In this document: in pieces, positions 25,262 through 33,936 of the stretch | Layout of the letters: the number at the start of each line of letters is the position of its first letter | How positions within the stretch are numbered: the first letter of the stretch is position 1 | Source of the DNA: Streptomyces rimosus | GTDB taxonomy: Bacteria; Actinomycetota; Actinomycetes; Streptomycetales; Streptomycetaceae | NCBI RefSeq assembly: GCF_008704655.1 | Contig: NZ_CP023688.1 | Span: 6,578,001-6,642,000 of the forward strand | Direction: 5' to 3' | DNA: 64,000 bases | Notes under the pieces: model-generated | What the model saw: only the letters and a program-made list of their open reading frames with translations | The model's database searches: none | What the model was told of the DNA's origin: nothing | Program-made: the position numbers and the translations under genes

Positions 25262-27484
25262 ATGGGGAAGGGCTTCGACGCGAGTACGGGTACGGGCATC
25301 GGCATCACCCCCGAGCAGGGTGAGCTGGCCGCGGCGGTGCGGGGCTGGGCGGCGCGGGCCGTGCCGCCGGAGGAGGTGCGCAAGCTGCTCGACGCCGGGC
25401 CCGGCCGCCGAGGACGCCCCGCGTACTGGGACGGCCTCGCCGCGATGGGGCTGCTCGGGCTGCACCTGCCGGAGGAGTACGGCGGTGGCGGCGGCGAACT
25501 GCTGGACCTGGCCGTCGCGTTGGAGGAGACCGGCCGCGCCGCGCTGCCCGGCCCGTACCTGCCCAGCGTGCTCGCCTCCGAACTGCTGCGGCGCGGCGGC
25601 GCCCCGGACCTGGCGCGCGCCCTGGCCGCCGGCGACCGCATCGGCGCCGTCGCCCTCGGTACGGGCACCCTCCGCGCGGCCCCCACGGCCGACGGCCACG
25701 TACTGGACGGCACGGCGCCGCCCGTCCTCGCCGGTGGCGACGCCGATCTGATCCTGCTGGCGGCGGAGGCGCCCTCCGGCACCGTCTGGGTCGCCGCCGA
25801 CGCCGCCACGCTCTCCGTACACCCACAGACCGGCGCCGACCCCACGCGCCCGGTCGCCCGCGTGACGGCCGAGGCCGTACCGGTCCCCGCCGACCGGGTA
25901 CTGGAGATCGACACCGCGCTCGTACGGGACCTGGCCGCCACGCTGTTCGCCGCCGAGGCGTGCGGCACCGCGGCCTGGGCGCTGCACACCGCTGCCCGCC
26001 ACGCCACCGTACGCGAGCAGTTCGGGCGGCCGATCGGCCAGTTCCAGGCCGTCAAGCACCTCTGTGCGGACATGCTCGTACGGATCGAGCAGGCCCGCGC
26101 CCTGGCCTGGGACGCGGCGCGCGCGGCGGACGAGACGCCCGCGACCCGCGGCCTGGTCGCCGCGCTGGCCGCCGCCACCGCCCTGGACACCGCCTTCAGC
26201 TGCGCCAAGGACTGCATCCAGGTCCTCGGCGGCATCGGCTTCACCTGGGAGCACGACGCGCACCTGTATCTGCGGCGGGCGACCGTGGCCCGCCAACTGC
26301 TGGGCAGCGGCGGCGAACACCGGCTGCGGGCGGCCCGGTTCGGCGCCGAGGGCGCGCGGCGCGAGCTGCGCATGGACCTGCCGGCGGAGCGGTCGCGGGA
26401 GGCGGCCCGCTACCGCGAGCAGGCCCGCGAGGTGATCGCGAAGGTGCGCGGCCTGGCCCCCGCGGCCATACGCCACGAACTGGCGCCCACCGGTTACGCG
26501 GCGCCGCACCTGCCCGCCCCGTACGGCCTGGACGCCGGCCCCGTACAGCAGCTGGCCGTCCAGCAGGAGATGCGCGACGCGGGCGTCCGGATCAGCGACC
26601 TGGGCATCGCCACCTGGGTGGTGCCCTCCCTGATCACCTACGGGACGCCGGAGCAGAAGGAACGCCATCTGCTGCCGACGCTGCGCGGCGACCGGCTGTG
26701 GTGCCAGCTGTTCTCCGAGCCGGAGGCCGGGTCCGACCTGGCCGCGCTGCGCACCCGGGCCGAGCGGGTGGACGGCGGCTGGCGCGTCAACGGCCAGAAG
26801 GTGTGGACCTCGGCGGCCCGGCAGGCGGACTTCGGCATCCTGCTCGCCCGTACGAACCCGGACGCGCCCAAGCACCGGGGCCTGACGTTCTTCCTGATCG
26901 ACATGACGGCACCCGGCGTGGAGGTGCGGCCGCTGCGCGAGATCACCGGCGACTCGCTGTTCAGCGAGGTGTACTTCGACGACGTGCTGCTGCCACAGGA
27001 CGCGGTGGTGGGCGAGGTGGACGACGGCTGGCGGGTGGCCCGGCACACGCTCGGCAACGAGCGCGTGCACATGGCCGACCAGGTCGGTTTTGACACCGGG
27101 CTGGAGGCGCTGATCGAGCGGTCGGCCGGGCTGGACGGCTCGGTGCGCGAGCGGGTGGGCGCGCTGGCCGCCGAGGCGCACGCGCTGGCGTGCATCGGGC
27201 TGCGCACCACCCTCCAGCAGGTGGCGGGGCGGGAGCCGGGCGCCGGGGCGAGCGTTCGCAAGCTGGTGCGGACCGCCCACCAGCAGAAGGTGGCCGAGCT
27301 GGCGCTCGAACTCCTCGGCCCGGCGGGCGCGACGGGGGAGGGGCCCGCGGAACGCGCCCTGCACGGCTTCCTGATGTCGCGCTGCCTGACGATCGCGGGC
27401 GGTACGACGCAGGTGCAGCTGAACGTCGTCGCGGAGCGGCTGCTCGGCCTGCCCCGGGACCCGGAGCCGCGCCCGCTCATCTGA
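25262..27484 (+). CDS. Fused double acyl-CoA dehydrogenase (FadE34/ChsE3-like)
   Basis: A 740-residue protein with two acyl-CoA dehydrogenase units in tandem. Unit one (residues 15-360) has EQFGRPIGQFQAVKHLCADM and QVLGGIGFTWEHDAHLYLRR. Unit two (residues 370-735) has LWCQLFSEPEAGSDLAALRT, WTSAARQADFGILLARTNP and IAGGTTQVQLNVVAERLLGLPRD. In actinobacterial steroid catabolism these enzymes usually work as alpha2beta2 heterotetramers, and FadE34 (ChsE3) of M. tuberculosis is a natural fusion of the two subunits acting on the C5 sterol side chain. The length, the fusion and the KstR site all fit. It is followed by a thiolase-like gene 29 bases later. Confidence 0.88.
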   Translation: MGKGFDASTGTGIGITPEQGELAAAVRGWAARAVPPEEVRKLLDAGPGRRGRPAYWDGLAAMGLLGLHLPEEYGGGGGELLDLAVALEETGRAALPGPYLPSVLASELLRRGGAPDLARALAAGDRIGAVALGTGTLRAAPTADGHVLDGTAPPVLAGGDADLILLAAEAPSGTVWVAADAATLSVHPQTGADPTRPVARVTAEAVPVPADRVLEIDTALVRDLAATLFAAEACGTAAWALHTAARHATVREQFGRPIGQFQAVKHLCADMLVRIEQARALAWDAARAADETPATRGLVAALAAATALDTAFSCAKDCIQVLGGIGFTWEHDAHLYLRRATVARQLLGSGGEHRLRAARFGAEGARRELRMDLPAERSREAARYREQAREVIAKVRGLAPAAIRHELAPTGYAAPHLPAPYGLDAGPVQQLAVQQEMRDAGVRISDLGIATWVVPSLITYGTPEQKERHLLPTLRGDRLWCQLFSEPEAGSDLAALRTRAERVDGGWRVNGQKVWTSAARQADFGILLARTNPDAPKHRGLTFFLIDMTAPGVEVRPLREITGDSLFSEVYFDDVLLPQDAVVGEVDDGWRVARHTLGNERVHMADQVGFDTGLEALIERSAGLDGSVRERVGALAAEAHALACIGLRTTLQQVAGREPGAGASVRKLVRTAHQQKVAELALELLGPAGATGEGPAERALHGFLMSRCLTIAGGTTQVQLNVVAERLLGLPRDPEPRPLI

Positions 27485-27513
27485 TTCCGGGCGCCCCTAC
27501 GAGGAGGACCGCC

Positions 27514-28710
27514 ATGACCGGCAAGGCGTACATCATCGGCGTGGGCATGACGAAGTTCGAGAAGCCGGAGACCCGGGACCGGCAGTACTGGGACATGGCG
27601 GGGGAGGCGGGCGGTAAGGCGCTCGCCGATGCCGGTGTCCCCTACAGCGTCGTGGAACAGGTGCCGGTCGGCTACTGCCATCAGGCTTCCACCGCCGGGC
27701 AGCGTGCCGTATACGAACTGGGCCTGACCGGCGTCCCCGTCTACAACGTCAACAACAACTGCGCGACCGGCGCCACCGCGCTGATGATGGCCCGGCAGTT
27801 CGTCGCCTCCGGCCTCAACGACTGCGTACTGGCCCTCGGCTTCGAGAAGATGAAGCGCGGCGCGCTGGGCGGCGGCGCGGACAGCGGCGACTTCGCGGCC
27901 TCGCCCGTGGCCCGCCACTACGGCGTGATGGCCGCCGCGCACGGCTTCGAGATGACGCCGCCGACCGCCCAGATCTTCGGCAACGCCGCGCGCGAGCACA
28001 TGGACCGGTACGGAACCACGGAGCGGCAGCTCGCCGCGGTCGGCGCCAAGAACCACCGGCACTCTGCCGACAACCCGAACGCCCAGTTCCAGGACGTCTA
28101 CACGGTCGAGGAGATCCTCGCCGCCAGGACCGTCCACCGGCCGCTGACCAAGCTCCAGTGCTCGCCGACCTCCGACGGCGCGGCCGCCGCCGTCGTCGCC
28201 TCGGAGCGCTTCGTCCGCGACCGCGGGCTCGCGGACCGGGCCGTGGAGATCGCCGGACAGGCCATGACGACGGACACCGCGGACAGCTTCGCCTCCGGGT
28301 CCTGCATCGATGTCGTCGGCCGCCCGATGTCCCGGGCGGCGGCCCGGCAGGCGTACGAGGCGAGCGGCCTCGGCATCGAGGACGTGGACGTCATCGAGCT
28401 GCACGACTGCTTCTCGGTCAACGAACTGCTGACGTACGAGGCGCTGGGCCTGTGCGCGGAGGGCGAGTCGGGCAAGCTCGTCGAGGACGGCGCCACGACC
28501 CACGGCGGCCGGTGGGTGGTCAACCCCTCCGGCGGGTTGATCTCCAAGGGCCACCCGCTCGGCGCCACCGGCCTGGCGCAGGCCGCCGAACTGGTCTGGC
28601 AGCTGCGCGGCACGGCGGGCCCCCGCCAGGTGCCGGGGGCCCGGGTCGGACTGGCGCACAACATCGGCCTGGGCGGGGCGGCGGTGGTGACGTTGTTGCG
28701 GAGGGGCTGA
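27514..28710 (+). CDS. Thiolase-fold lipid-transfer protein (SCP-x/Ltp type)
   Basis: A 398-residue thiolase-superfamily protein of the nonspecific lipid-transfer/SCP-x branch, for acyl-CoA chain shortening (thiolysis or retro-aldol). Visible motifs are the nucleophile region NNNCATGATALMMARQ (Cys near residue 84), HDCFSVNELL and GLISKGHPLGATGLAQAAEL with the catalytic His. The ATG follows GAGGAGG. The spacing of 29 bases after the acyl-CoA dehydrogenase suggests one transcript and one pathway, probably sterol side-chain or branched-lipid degradation. No SCP2 lipid-binding domain is attached. Confidence 0.9.
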   Translation: MTGKAYIIGVGMTKFEKPETRDRQYWDMAGEAGGKALADAGVPYSVVEQVPVGYCHQASTAGQRAVYELGLTGVPVYNVNNNCATGATALMMARQFVASGLNDCVLALGFEKMKRGALGGGADSGDFAASPVARHYGVMAAAHGFEMTPPTAQIFGNAAREHMDRYGTTERQLAAVGAKNHRHSADNPNAQFQDVYTVEEILAARTVHRPLTKLQCSPTSDGAAAAVVASERFVRDRGLADRAVEIAGQAMTTDTADSFASGSCIDVVGRPMSRAAARQAYEASGLGIEDVDVIELHDCFSVNELLTYEALGLCAEGESGKLVEDGATTHGGRWVVNPSGGLISKGHPLGATGLAQAAELVWQLRGTAGPRQVPGARVGLAHNIGLGGAAVVTLLRRG

Positions 28711-28726
28711 CCCGAGGGGCGGCCGG

Positions 28727-28774
28727 GGGCCCTTCGACCTGAGGGCCCGAGGGAGGACCGGGGCCCTTCGGCCT
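28727..28774. repeat. Two GGGCCCTTCGRCCT direct repeats
   Basis: GGGCCCTTCGACCT at 28727 and GGGCCCTTCGGCCT at 28761 are near-identical and 34 bases apart, upstream of the MFS gene. Each is a partial dyad (GGGCC/GGCCT) reminiscent of DevR/OsdR-type stress boxes in actinobacteria. The repeats are seen directly; the link to that regulator is a guess. Confidence 0.4.
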
Positions 28775-28839
28775 AGGACCTGTGACCGGCCGTCTCCGGG
28801 CCGATAATCCGATGCCACCGTCGCGTGGCAGGTGCAACT

Positions 28840-30288
28840 ATGGAGACCATGCCCCCGACAGCCACACCCACCACGCTGCCCGAAAGCGTCCGCCGCACCC
28901 CGCCGCCCACCTGGCTGGTGACCCTGCTGGTCTGCGCCGGACAGTTCCTCGTCGTCCTGGACGTCTCGGTCGTCAACGTCGCGCTGCCCAGCATGCGCAC
29001 CGGCCTCGGGCTCAGCGAACTGGGACTGCAGTGGGTGGTCAACGCCTACGTGATCACCTTCGCCGGGTTCATGCTGCTCGGCGGCCGGGTGGCCGACCTC
29101 TTCGGGCGCAAGCGCATATTCGTCGTGGGGCTCGCCCTCTTCACCCTCGCGAGCCTGGCGGGCGGCCTGGCGAAGGAGTCCTGGCACCTGGTCGCGGCCC
29201 GTACGGTCCAGGGCGTCGGCGCGGCCATCCTCTCCCCGGCCACCCTCACCATCTTGACCACCGCGTTCCCGGCGGGCCCGGCGCGCACCCGCGCCATCGC
29301 CACCTGGACCGCGGTCGGCGCGGGCGGCGGCGCCGTCGGCGGCCTGGTCGGCGGGGTGCTGACCGAGTACCTGTCCTGGCGCTGGGTGCTGCTGATCAAC
29401 GTCCCGATCGGCGCGCTGGTGCTGATCGGCGCGCTGCTCTGGCTCACCGAGAGCCGGCGTGGCGAGGGGCGGCGGCTCGACATGCCGGGCGCGCTCCTGG
29501 TGACGGCCGGGCTCGCGCTGGTGGCGTACGGCATCGTGCAGACCGAGTCGGCGGGCTGGTCCTCGGCGAGCGCGCTGCTGCCGCTGGTGGCGGGCCTGCT
29601 GGTGCTGGCCGCGTTCGTGGCCGTCGAGGCCCGTACGAAGGCGCCGCTGATGCCGCTGTCGCTCTTCCGGCTGCGCTCGGTGTACGCGGCGAACAGCGCG
29701 ATGGTGCTGGCCGGCGCCGCGATGTTCTCCATGTGGTACTTCCTCAGCCTCTATGTGCAGAACGTCCTCGACTACACGCCCCTTCAGGCCGGGCTCTCCT
29801 TCATCCCGCACTCGCTGAGCATCGTGCTCGGCTCCAAGATCGCGCCGCGGCTGATGAACCGGACGGGCGCCAAGACGCTGGCCGTCGCCGGCGCGCTGGT
29901 CTCCGCGGCGGGCATGTTCTGGCAGGGGCAGATGGGCGCCGACGGCACATACCTCGGTACGCTGCTCGGCCCCGGCATCCTGATGGCCTTCGGCGCGGGC
30001 CTGACCGCCACGCCGATCGCCTCGATCGCCACCTCCGGCGCCGCGCCCTCCGACCAGGGCCTGGTCTCCGGCCTGATCAACACCTCGCGGCAGATGGGCG
30101 GCGCGCTCGGCCTGTCCATCCTGTCCACGGTCGCCGCCACCCGGATCGCGTCCGGCCACGGCGGCCCGGCCGCGATGGCCGACGGCTACGGCCTCGCCTT
30201 CCAGGTCGGTACGGTCATCCTGCTGGCGAGCGTGCTGCTGATGGTCCTCGCCCTGCCCCGCCGCCCCAAGGACGCGCACCATGACTGA
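28840..30288 (+). CDS. MFS transporter, DHA2 (14-helix) family
   Basis: A 482-residue drug/proton antiporter-like exporter. The motif-A loop GGRVADLFGRKR, motif C-like GAGGGAVGGLVGG and DVSVVNVALPSM in helix 1 are typical of the DHA2 family, which includes many antibiotic exporters. Fourteen hydrophobic segments can be traced. The start is uncertain: ATG at 28840 and ATG at 28849 are both possible. The stop overlaps the ATG of the following SDR gene by eight bases, so they are coupled. The substrate is unknown. Confidence 0.9.
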   Translation: METMPPTATPTTLPESVRRTPPPTWLVTLLVCAGQFLVVLDVSVVNVALPSMRTGLGLSELGLQWVVNAYVITFAGFMLLGGRVADLFGRKRIFVVGLALFTLASLAGGLAKESWHLVAARTVQGVGAAILSPATLTILTTAFPAGPARTRAIATWTAVGAGGGAVGGLVGGVLTEYLSWRWVLLINVPIGALVLIGALLWLTESRRGEGRRLDMPGALLVTAGLALVAYGIVQTESAGWSSASALLPLVAGLLVLAAFVAVEARTKAPLMPLSLFRLRSVYAANSAMVLAGAAMFSMWYFLSLYVQNVLDYTPLQAGLSFIPHSLSIVLGSKIAPRLMNRTGAKTLAVAGALVSAAGMFWQGQMGADGTYLGTLLGPGILMAFGAGLTATPIASIATSGAAPSDQGLVSGLINTSRQMGGALGLSILSTVAATRIASGHGGPAAMADGYGLAFQVGTVILLASVLLMVLALPRRPKDAHHD

Positions 30289-31072
30289 CCCCACGCCTGT
30301 GGTCCCGCCCTTCCCCGCCACCGGCCGCCGCGTCCTGGTCAGCGGCGCCTCGCGCGGCCTCGGCCGGGCCGTGGCGCATGCCTTCGCGGAGAACGGCGAC
30401 CGGGTGGCGGTCCATTACGGCTCCCGGCGGTCGGACGCCGAGGAGACCCTCGCCGCGCTGCCCGGCAGCGGCCACGTCCTGCTCGGCGCCGACCTGGCGG
30501 ACCCGTCCGGCGCCGCCGCCCTGGTCGGCGCGGCCGTCGAAGCTCTCGGCGGCCTCGACGTCCTGGTGAACAACGCCGCCGTCAACACCCCGCACCCGCC
30601 CGCGACCACCTCGTACGAGGACTGGACCGCCGCCTGGCAGCAGCACGTCGCGGTCAACCTGCTCGGTACGGCCCACCTCAGCCACGGCGCGGCCCAGGCG
30701 ATGATCGCGCAGGGCACCGGCGGCCGGATCGTCAACATCGGCTCCCGCGGCGCCTTCCGCGGCGAGCCCGACCACCCCGCCTACGGCGCCACCAAGGCCG
30801 CCGTGCACGCCCTCGGCCAGTCGCTCGCCGTCGCCCTCGCCCCGCACGGCATCGCGGTGGCCTCCGTGGCGCCCGGTTTCATCGACACGGACCGGGTGGC
30901 CCACCGCCTGACCGGCGCCGAGGGCGTGGCGATCCGCGCGCAGAGCCCGTTCGGCCGGGTCGCCGCCCCCGAGGAGGTCGCGGCGGCCGTACGGTGGCTG
31001 GCCTCGCCCGAGGCCCAGTGGAGCTCGGGCGCCGTACTGGACCTCAACGGGGCGTCGTACTTGCGGACGTGA
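30281..31072 (+). CDS. SDR-family oxidoreductase
   Basis: A 263-residue short-chain dehydrogenase with cofactor motif VSGASRGLGRAVA, NNAAV, catalytic Ser in NIGSRGAFRGE and YGATK (Tyr-x3-Lys), and a C-terminal WSSGAVLDLNGASYLRT. It is close to 3-oxoacyl-ACP reductase-like members, so the substrate may be a beta-keto thioester or another ketone. It overlaps the end of the MFS transporter gene and is probably co-transcribed, suggesting that the exporter and the reductase serve the same compound. Confidence 0.88.
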   Translation: MTDPTPVVPPFPATGRRVLVSGASRGLGRAVAHAFAENGDRVAVHYGSRRSDAEETLAALPGSGHVLLGADLADPSGAAALVGAAVEALGGLDVLVNNAAVNTPHPPATTSYEDWTAAWQQHVAVNLLGTAHLSHGAAQAMIAQGTGGRIVNIGSRGAFRGEPDHPAYGATKAAVHALGQSLAVALAPHGIAVASVAPGFIDTDRVAHRLTGAEGVAIRAQSPFGRVAAPEEVAAAVRWLASPEAQWSSGAVLDLNGASYLRT

Positions 31073-31172
31073 CAGGCGGCCGCACGTGCGTACGCACGGG
31101 ACCGTCGCACTCGACGCCCGACAGGCCGCCGGAAGCCTTCCCTCCGCCGGGGCGCGGTGGCAGCGTCGCGGC

Positions 31173-31568
31173 ATGGCGAACATCCCCGCGGATCTCTCGT
31201 ACACCAAGGACCACGAATGGGTCCGGGTCAAGGACGATCAGGCCACCGTCGGCATCACCGACCACGCGCAGCGTCAGCTCGGTGACATCGTCTATGCCGA
31301 ACTGCCCAAGCAGGGCGAGCGGTTCGAGGCGGGTGACGCGTTCGGCTCGCTGGAGTCGGTCAAGGCCGTCACCGAGGTCTATGTACCGCTGACCGGTACG
31401 GTCCTCGCGGTCAACGACACCGTCAACGACGCCCCGGAACAGATCAACGACGAGCCGTACGGCGGGGGCTGGCTGGCCGTACTCCGGCTGTCCCGGCCCG
31501 GCGAACTCGAAGGCCTGCTGGACGCGAAGGGTTACGAGGCGTACATCCAGGAGGAGACGGCGGGCTGA
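31173..31568 (+). CDS. gcvH: Glycine cleavage system H protein
   Basis: A 131-residue lipoyl carrier that shuttles the aminomethyl group between the P, T and L proteins of glycine cleavage. The lipoylation site is the Lys in GSLESVKAVTEVYVPLTG (near residue 65), in a normal hybrid-motif context, and the N-terminus DLSYTKDHEWVRV is canonical. It stands alone: no gcvT, gcvP or glycine riboswitch is seen nearby. It may be a second copy or the sole copy located away from its partners; this window cannot tell. Confidence 0.93.
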   Translation: MANIPADLSYTKDHEWVRVKDDQATVGITDHAQRQLGDIVYAELPKQGERFEAGDAFGSLESVKAVTEVYVPLTGTVLAVNDTVNDAPEQINDEPYGGGWLAVLRLSRPGELEGLLDAKGYEAYIQEETAG

Positions 31569-31590
31569 CGCCCGCCGCCCCGCCGCCCCG

Positions 31591-32247
31591 CTACAACCAC
31601 CCGTTCTGCCGGGCGGTCCGCACCGCCTCCATACGGTTGCGGGTCCCCGTCTTGCCGATCGCCGCCGACAGGTAGTTGCGCACGGTCGCCTGCGACAGGT
31701 GCAGCTTCCCGGCGATGTCGGCGACGGTCGCCCCGTCCACGGCCGCGGTCAGCACGTCGCGCTCGCGCTGGGTCAGCGGATTCGGCCCGGCGCTGAGCGC
31801 CGCCGCGGCCAGCCCCGGATCGATCACCTGCTCCCCGGCCAGCACCCGCCGGATCGCCGCCGCCAGATCCTCCACCGGCCCGTCCTTGACCAGGAACCCG
31901 GACGCCCCCGCCTCCATCGCCCGCCGCAGATACCCCGGCCGCCCGAACGTCGTCACGATCAGCACCTTGCACGACGGCAGCGCCGCCCGCAGTTCCGCCG
32001 CCGCGTCCAGCCCGCTGCGCCCCGGCAGCTCGATGTCCAGCAGCGCGATGTCCGGCCGCGCCTCCAGCGCCGCCGGTACGACCTGGTCCCCGGCCGACAC
32101 CTGCGCGACGACCTCCATGTCCTCCTCAAGGTTGAGCAGCAGCGCGAGCGCGCCGCGCATCATGCCCTGGTCCTCGGCGAGGAGGACTTTCACACACCCC
32201 GCTGAGGAGTCCCGTTCCGCGGGGCCGGTCGCTGCGTCTCGGCTCAT
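31591..32247 (-). CDS. DesR-like response regulator (NarL/LuxR family)
   Basis: A 218-residue response regulator. The receiver domain (residues 18-135) has acidic pocket AED, phosphoacceptor Asp71 in IALLDIELPGRSG, and the switch Thr and Lys in LIVTTFGR and GFLVKDG. The HTH (residues 150-215) is LTQRERDVLTAAVDGATVAD followed by QATVRNYLSAAIGKTGTRNR. No histidine kinase gene is adjacent. A DesK-like kinase without its own regulator lies about 5.7 kb away at 37907-39280 and is a candidate partner. The gene is convergent with gcvH. Confidence 0.9.
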   Translation of the reverse strand: MSRDAATGPAERDSSAGCVKVLLAEDQGMMRGALALLLNLEEDMEVVAQVSAGDQVVPAALEARPDIALLDIELPGRSGLDAAAELRAALPSCKVLIVTTFGRPGYLRRAMEAGASGFLVKDGPVEDLAAAIRRVLAGEQVIDPGLAAAALSAGPNPLTQRERDVLTAAVDGATVADIAGKLHLSQATVRNYLSAAIGKTGTRNRMEAVRTARQNGWL

Positions 32248-32339
32248 GGCACCAGAGTAAAGCGCAGGTGGTCGGCTGTTTTTCAGCGCCTGCCCGGACC
32301 GGTACGGGCAGAACCGGTGGGCCGGGTGGAGGGCTGTGC

Positions 32340-32936
32340 TCAACAGGAGGCGAGGAGGGCGCGCGCCTGGTCGCGGGCGTGGCCGATGGGGTCGGCGAAG
32401 AGGTGCAAGCCGTGGGCCACGAGCGCTCCTTCGTGCAGCAGCATGAGCGTCCGGGCCAGGTGGCCGGCCCCGTCCGGGGTGCCGGCGATGCCTTCGGCCA
32501 GACCGGCGAACAGGGCGAGCATCCACTGCTTCTGGCCGGTGATGACCGGGTAGGCCGGGTGGGCCGGATCGCTGATCTCGGCGTGCGCGTTGACCATGCT
32601 GCACCCCTTGGTGCTGTGCTCCGCCGACCAGGCGCGGGAGGCGTCGAAGACGGCCAGGACGCGCGCCGCGGGCTCCGGCGGCGCGGCGTCGAGGTGCCGG
32701 TCGAGAAAGGCGCGCCAGCGTTCGTCGCGGTCCGCGAGGTACTCCACGACGATCTGCTCCTTGGAGCCGAACCGGTCGTAGAGCGTCTTCTTCGTGACCC
32801 CGGCCTCGGCGGCGATCAGATCCACCCCGACGGCGTGGATGCCGCGCTCGTAGAACAGCCGCCCGGCGGCCTCCAGGACGCGCCGCGCGGCAGGCGTCAT
32901 CGCGATCCGTCGGGGCGTGGCGGAGGAACTGCTCAT
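32340..32936 (-). CDS. TetR-family transcriptional repressor
   Basis: A 198-residue TetR regulator with HTH AAGRLFYERGIHAVGVDLIAAEAGVTKKTLYDRFGSKE and a C-terminal ligand-binding domain in the TetR_C_16/LmrA-like style. It is divergent from an EamA-type transporter; the two starts are 79 bases apart with two repeated operator-like sequences between them. The simplest reading is that it represses the transporter and itself until a compound binds. The ligand is unknown. Confidence 0.88.
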   Translation of the reverse strand: MSSSSATPRRIAMTPAARRVLEAAGRLFYERGIHAVGVDLIAAEAGVTKKTLYDRFGSKEQIVVEYLADRDERWRAFLDRHLDAAPPEPAARVLAVFDASRAWSAEHSTKGCSMVNAHAEISDPAHPAYPVITGQKQWMLALFAGLAEGIAGTPDGAGHLARTLMLLHEGALVAHGLHLFADPIGHARDQARALLASC

Positions 32937-32944
32937 GCTCCCAA

Positions 32945-32990
32945 GTATACCGACCTGTATAGTGCGGTACGGGTATACCGATCTGTTTAC
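32945..32990. promoter_or_regulatory. Pair of TetR-type operators (GTATACCGAYCTGT repeats)
   Basis: TATACCGACCTGTATA at 32946 is an inverted repeat with five-base arms, and TATACCGATCTGTTTAC at 32974 is a second copy 28 bases on. Both lie in the short gap between the divergent TetR and EamA genes, where a local repressor would bind. Confidence 0.7.
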
Positions 32991-33015
32991 TCCGTCCGCT
33001 CAGGGAGGGTGGAAC

Positions 33016-33936
33016 GTGAACTTCCTGCTCTCGGTCGCCTTCGTGCTCTGCTGGAGCTCCGGGTTCATCGGCGCCAAGCTGGGCGCCGGCAGCGCCTCCG
33101 CGGTGACGGTCCTGATGTGGCGGTTCCTGCCGCTGGCCGTCGTCCTGATCGTCGTCGCGGCCGTCTCCAGAACGTCGTGGCGGGGCCTCACCCCGCGGGA
33201 CGTGGCCCGGCAGGCCGCGATCGGCGTGCTGTCGCAGAGCGGCTATCTGCTCACGGTCTACTGGGCGATCGGACTCGGCGTCTCCAGCGGCACCACGGCC
33301 CTGATCGACGGCGTCCAGCCGCTGGTCGCCGGAGCGCTGGCCGGACCGCTGCTGCGGCAGTACGTCTCACGCGGGCAGTGGCTCGGCCTGTGCCTGGGGG
33401 TGGCCGGCGTCGCCATTGTCACCACGGCCGACGCGACGGCCGGCACCGGCGCGGCCTGGTGGGCCTACCTCGTACCCTTCCTCGGCATGTTCTCGCTGGT
33501 GGCGGCCACGTTCCTGGAAAGCCGCGGCGGCTCGCGGGTCGCGCCGGCGGTGTCGATGACGGTCCACTGCGTCACCAGCGCCGTCGTCTTCACGGCGCTC
33601 GCGGTGGCCACCGGAGCCGCACGCCCGCCCGCCGAGCTCTCGTTCTGGACGGCGATCACCTGGCTCGTGGTCCTGTCGACCTTCGGCGGGTACGGGCTGT
33701 ACTGGCTCATCCTGCGGCGCTCCGGAGTCACCAAGGTCAACACGCTCATGTTCCTCATGGCCCCGGTCACCGCGGTCTGGGGAGCCCTCATGTTCGGCGA
33801 ACCGTTCGGCCCGCAGGCCGCCCTGGGCCTGGCCGTCGGCCTCGTGGCCGTCGTCATCGTCCACCGTGGCGGCACCCCGTCCAGCAGAGTGTGGGCAAAG
33901 GCGTCACGAGGCGTGAGCGTGAAGACTCAGCGCTGA
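33016..33936 (+). CDS. EamA/DMT-family transporter
   Basis: A 306-residue membrane protein with ten predicted helices and two EamA repeats: N-terminal LLSVAFVLCWSSGFIGAKLG and C-terminal TLMFLMAPVTAVWGALMFGEPFG. These are standard signatures of drug/metabolite exporters. The GTG at 33016 follows GGGAGGGTGGAAC. It is controlled in all likelihood by the divergent TetR gene. Its last ten bases overlap the convergent kinase-like gene. The substrate is unknown. Confidence 0.88.
   Translation: MNFLLSVAFVLCWSSGFIGAKLGAGSASAVTVLMWRFLPLAVVLIVVAAVSRTSWRGLTPRDVARQAAIGVLSQSGYLLTVYWAIGLGVSSGTTALIDGVQPLVAGALAGPLLRQYVSRGQWLGLCLGVAGVAIVTTADATAGTGAAWWAYLVPFLGMFSLVAATFLESRGGSRVAPAVSMTVHCVTSAVVFTALAVATGAARPPAELSFWTAITWLVVLSTFGGYGLYWLILRRSGVTKVNTLMFLMAPVTAVWGALMFGEPFGPQAALGLAVGLVAVVIVHRGGTPSSRVWAKASRGVSVKTQR

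Noticed and set aside
26638..30321. A 1227-codon minus-strand open frame across the acyl-CoA dehydrogenase, thiolase and MFS genes
   Set aside because: It is a shadow of three well-supported genes and has low-complexity Gly/Arg composition.
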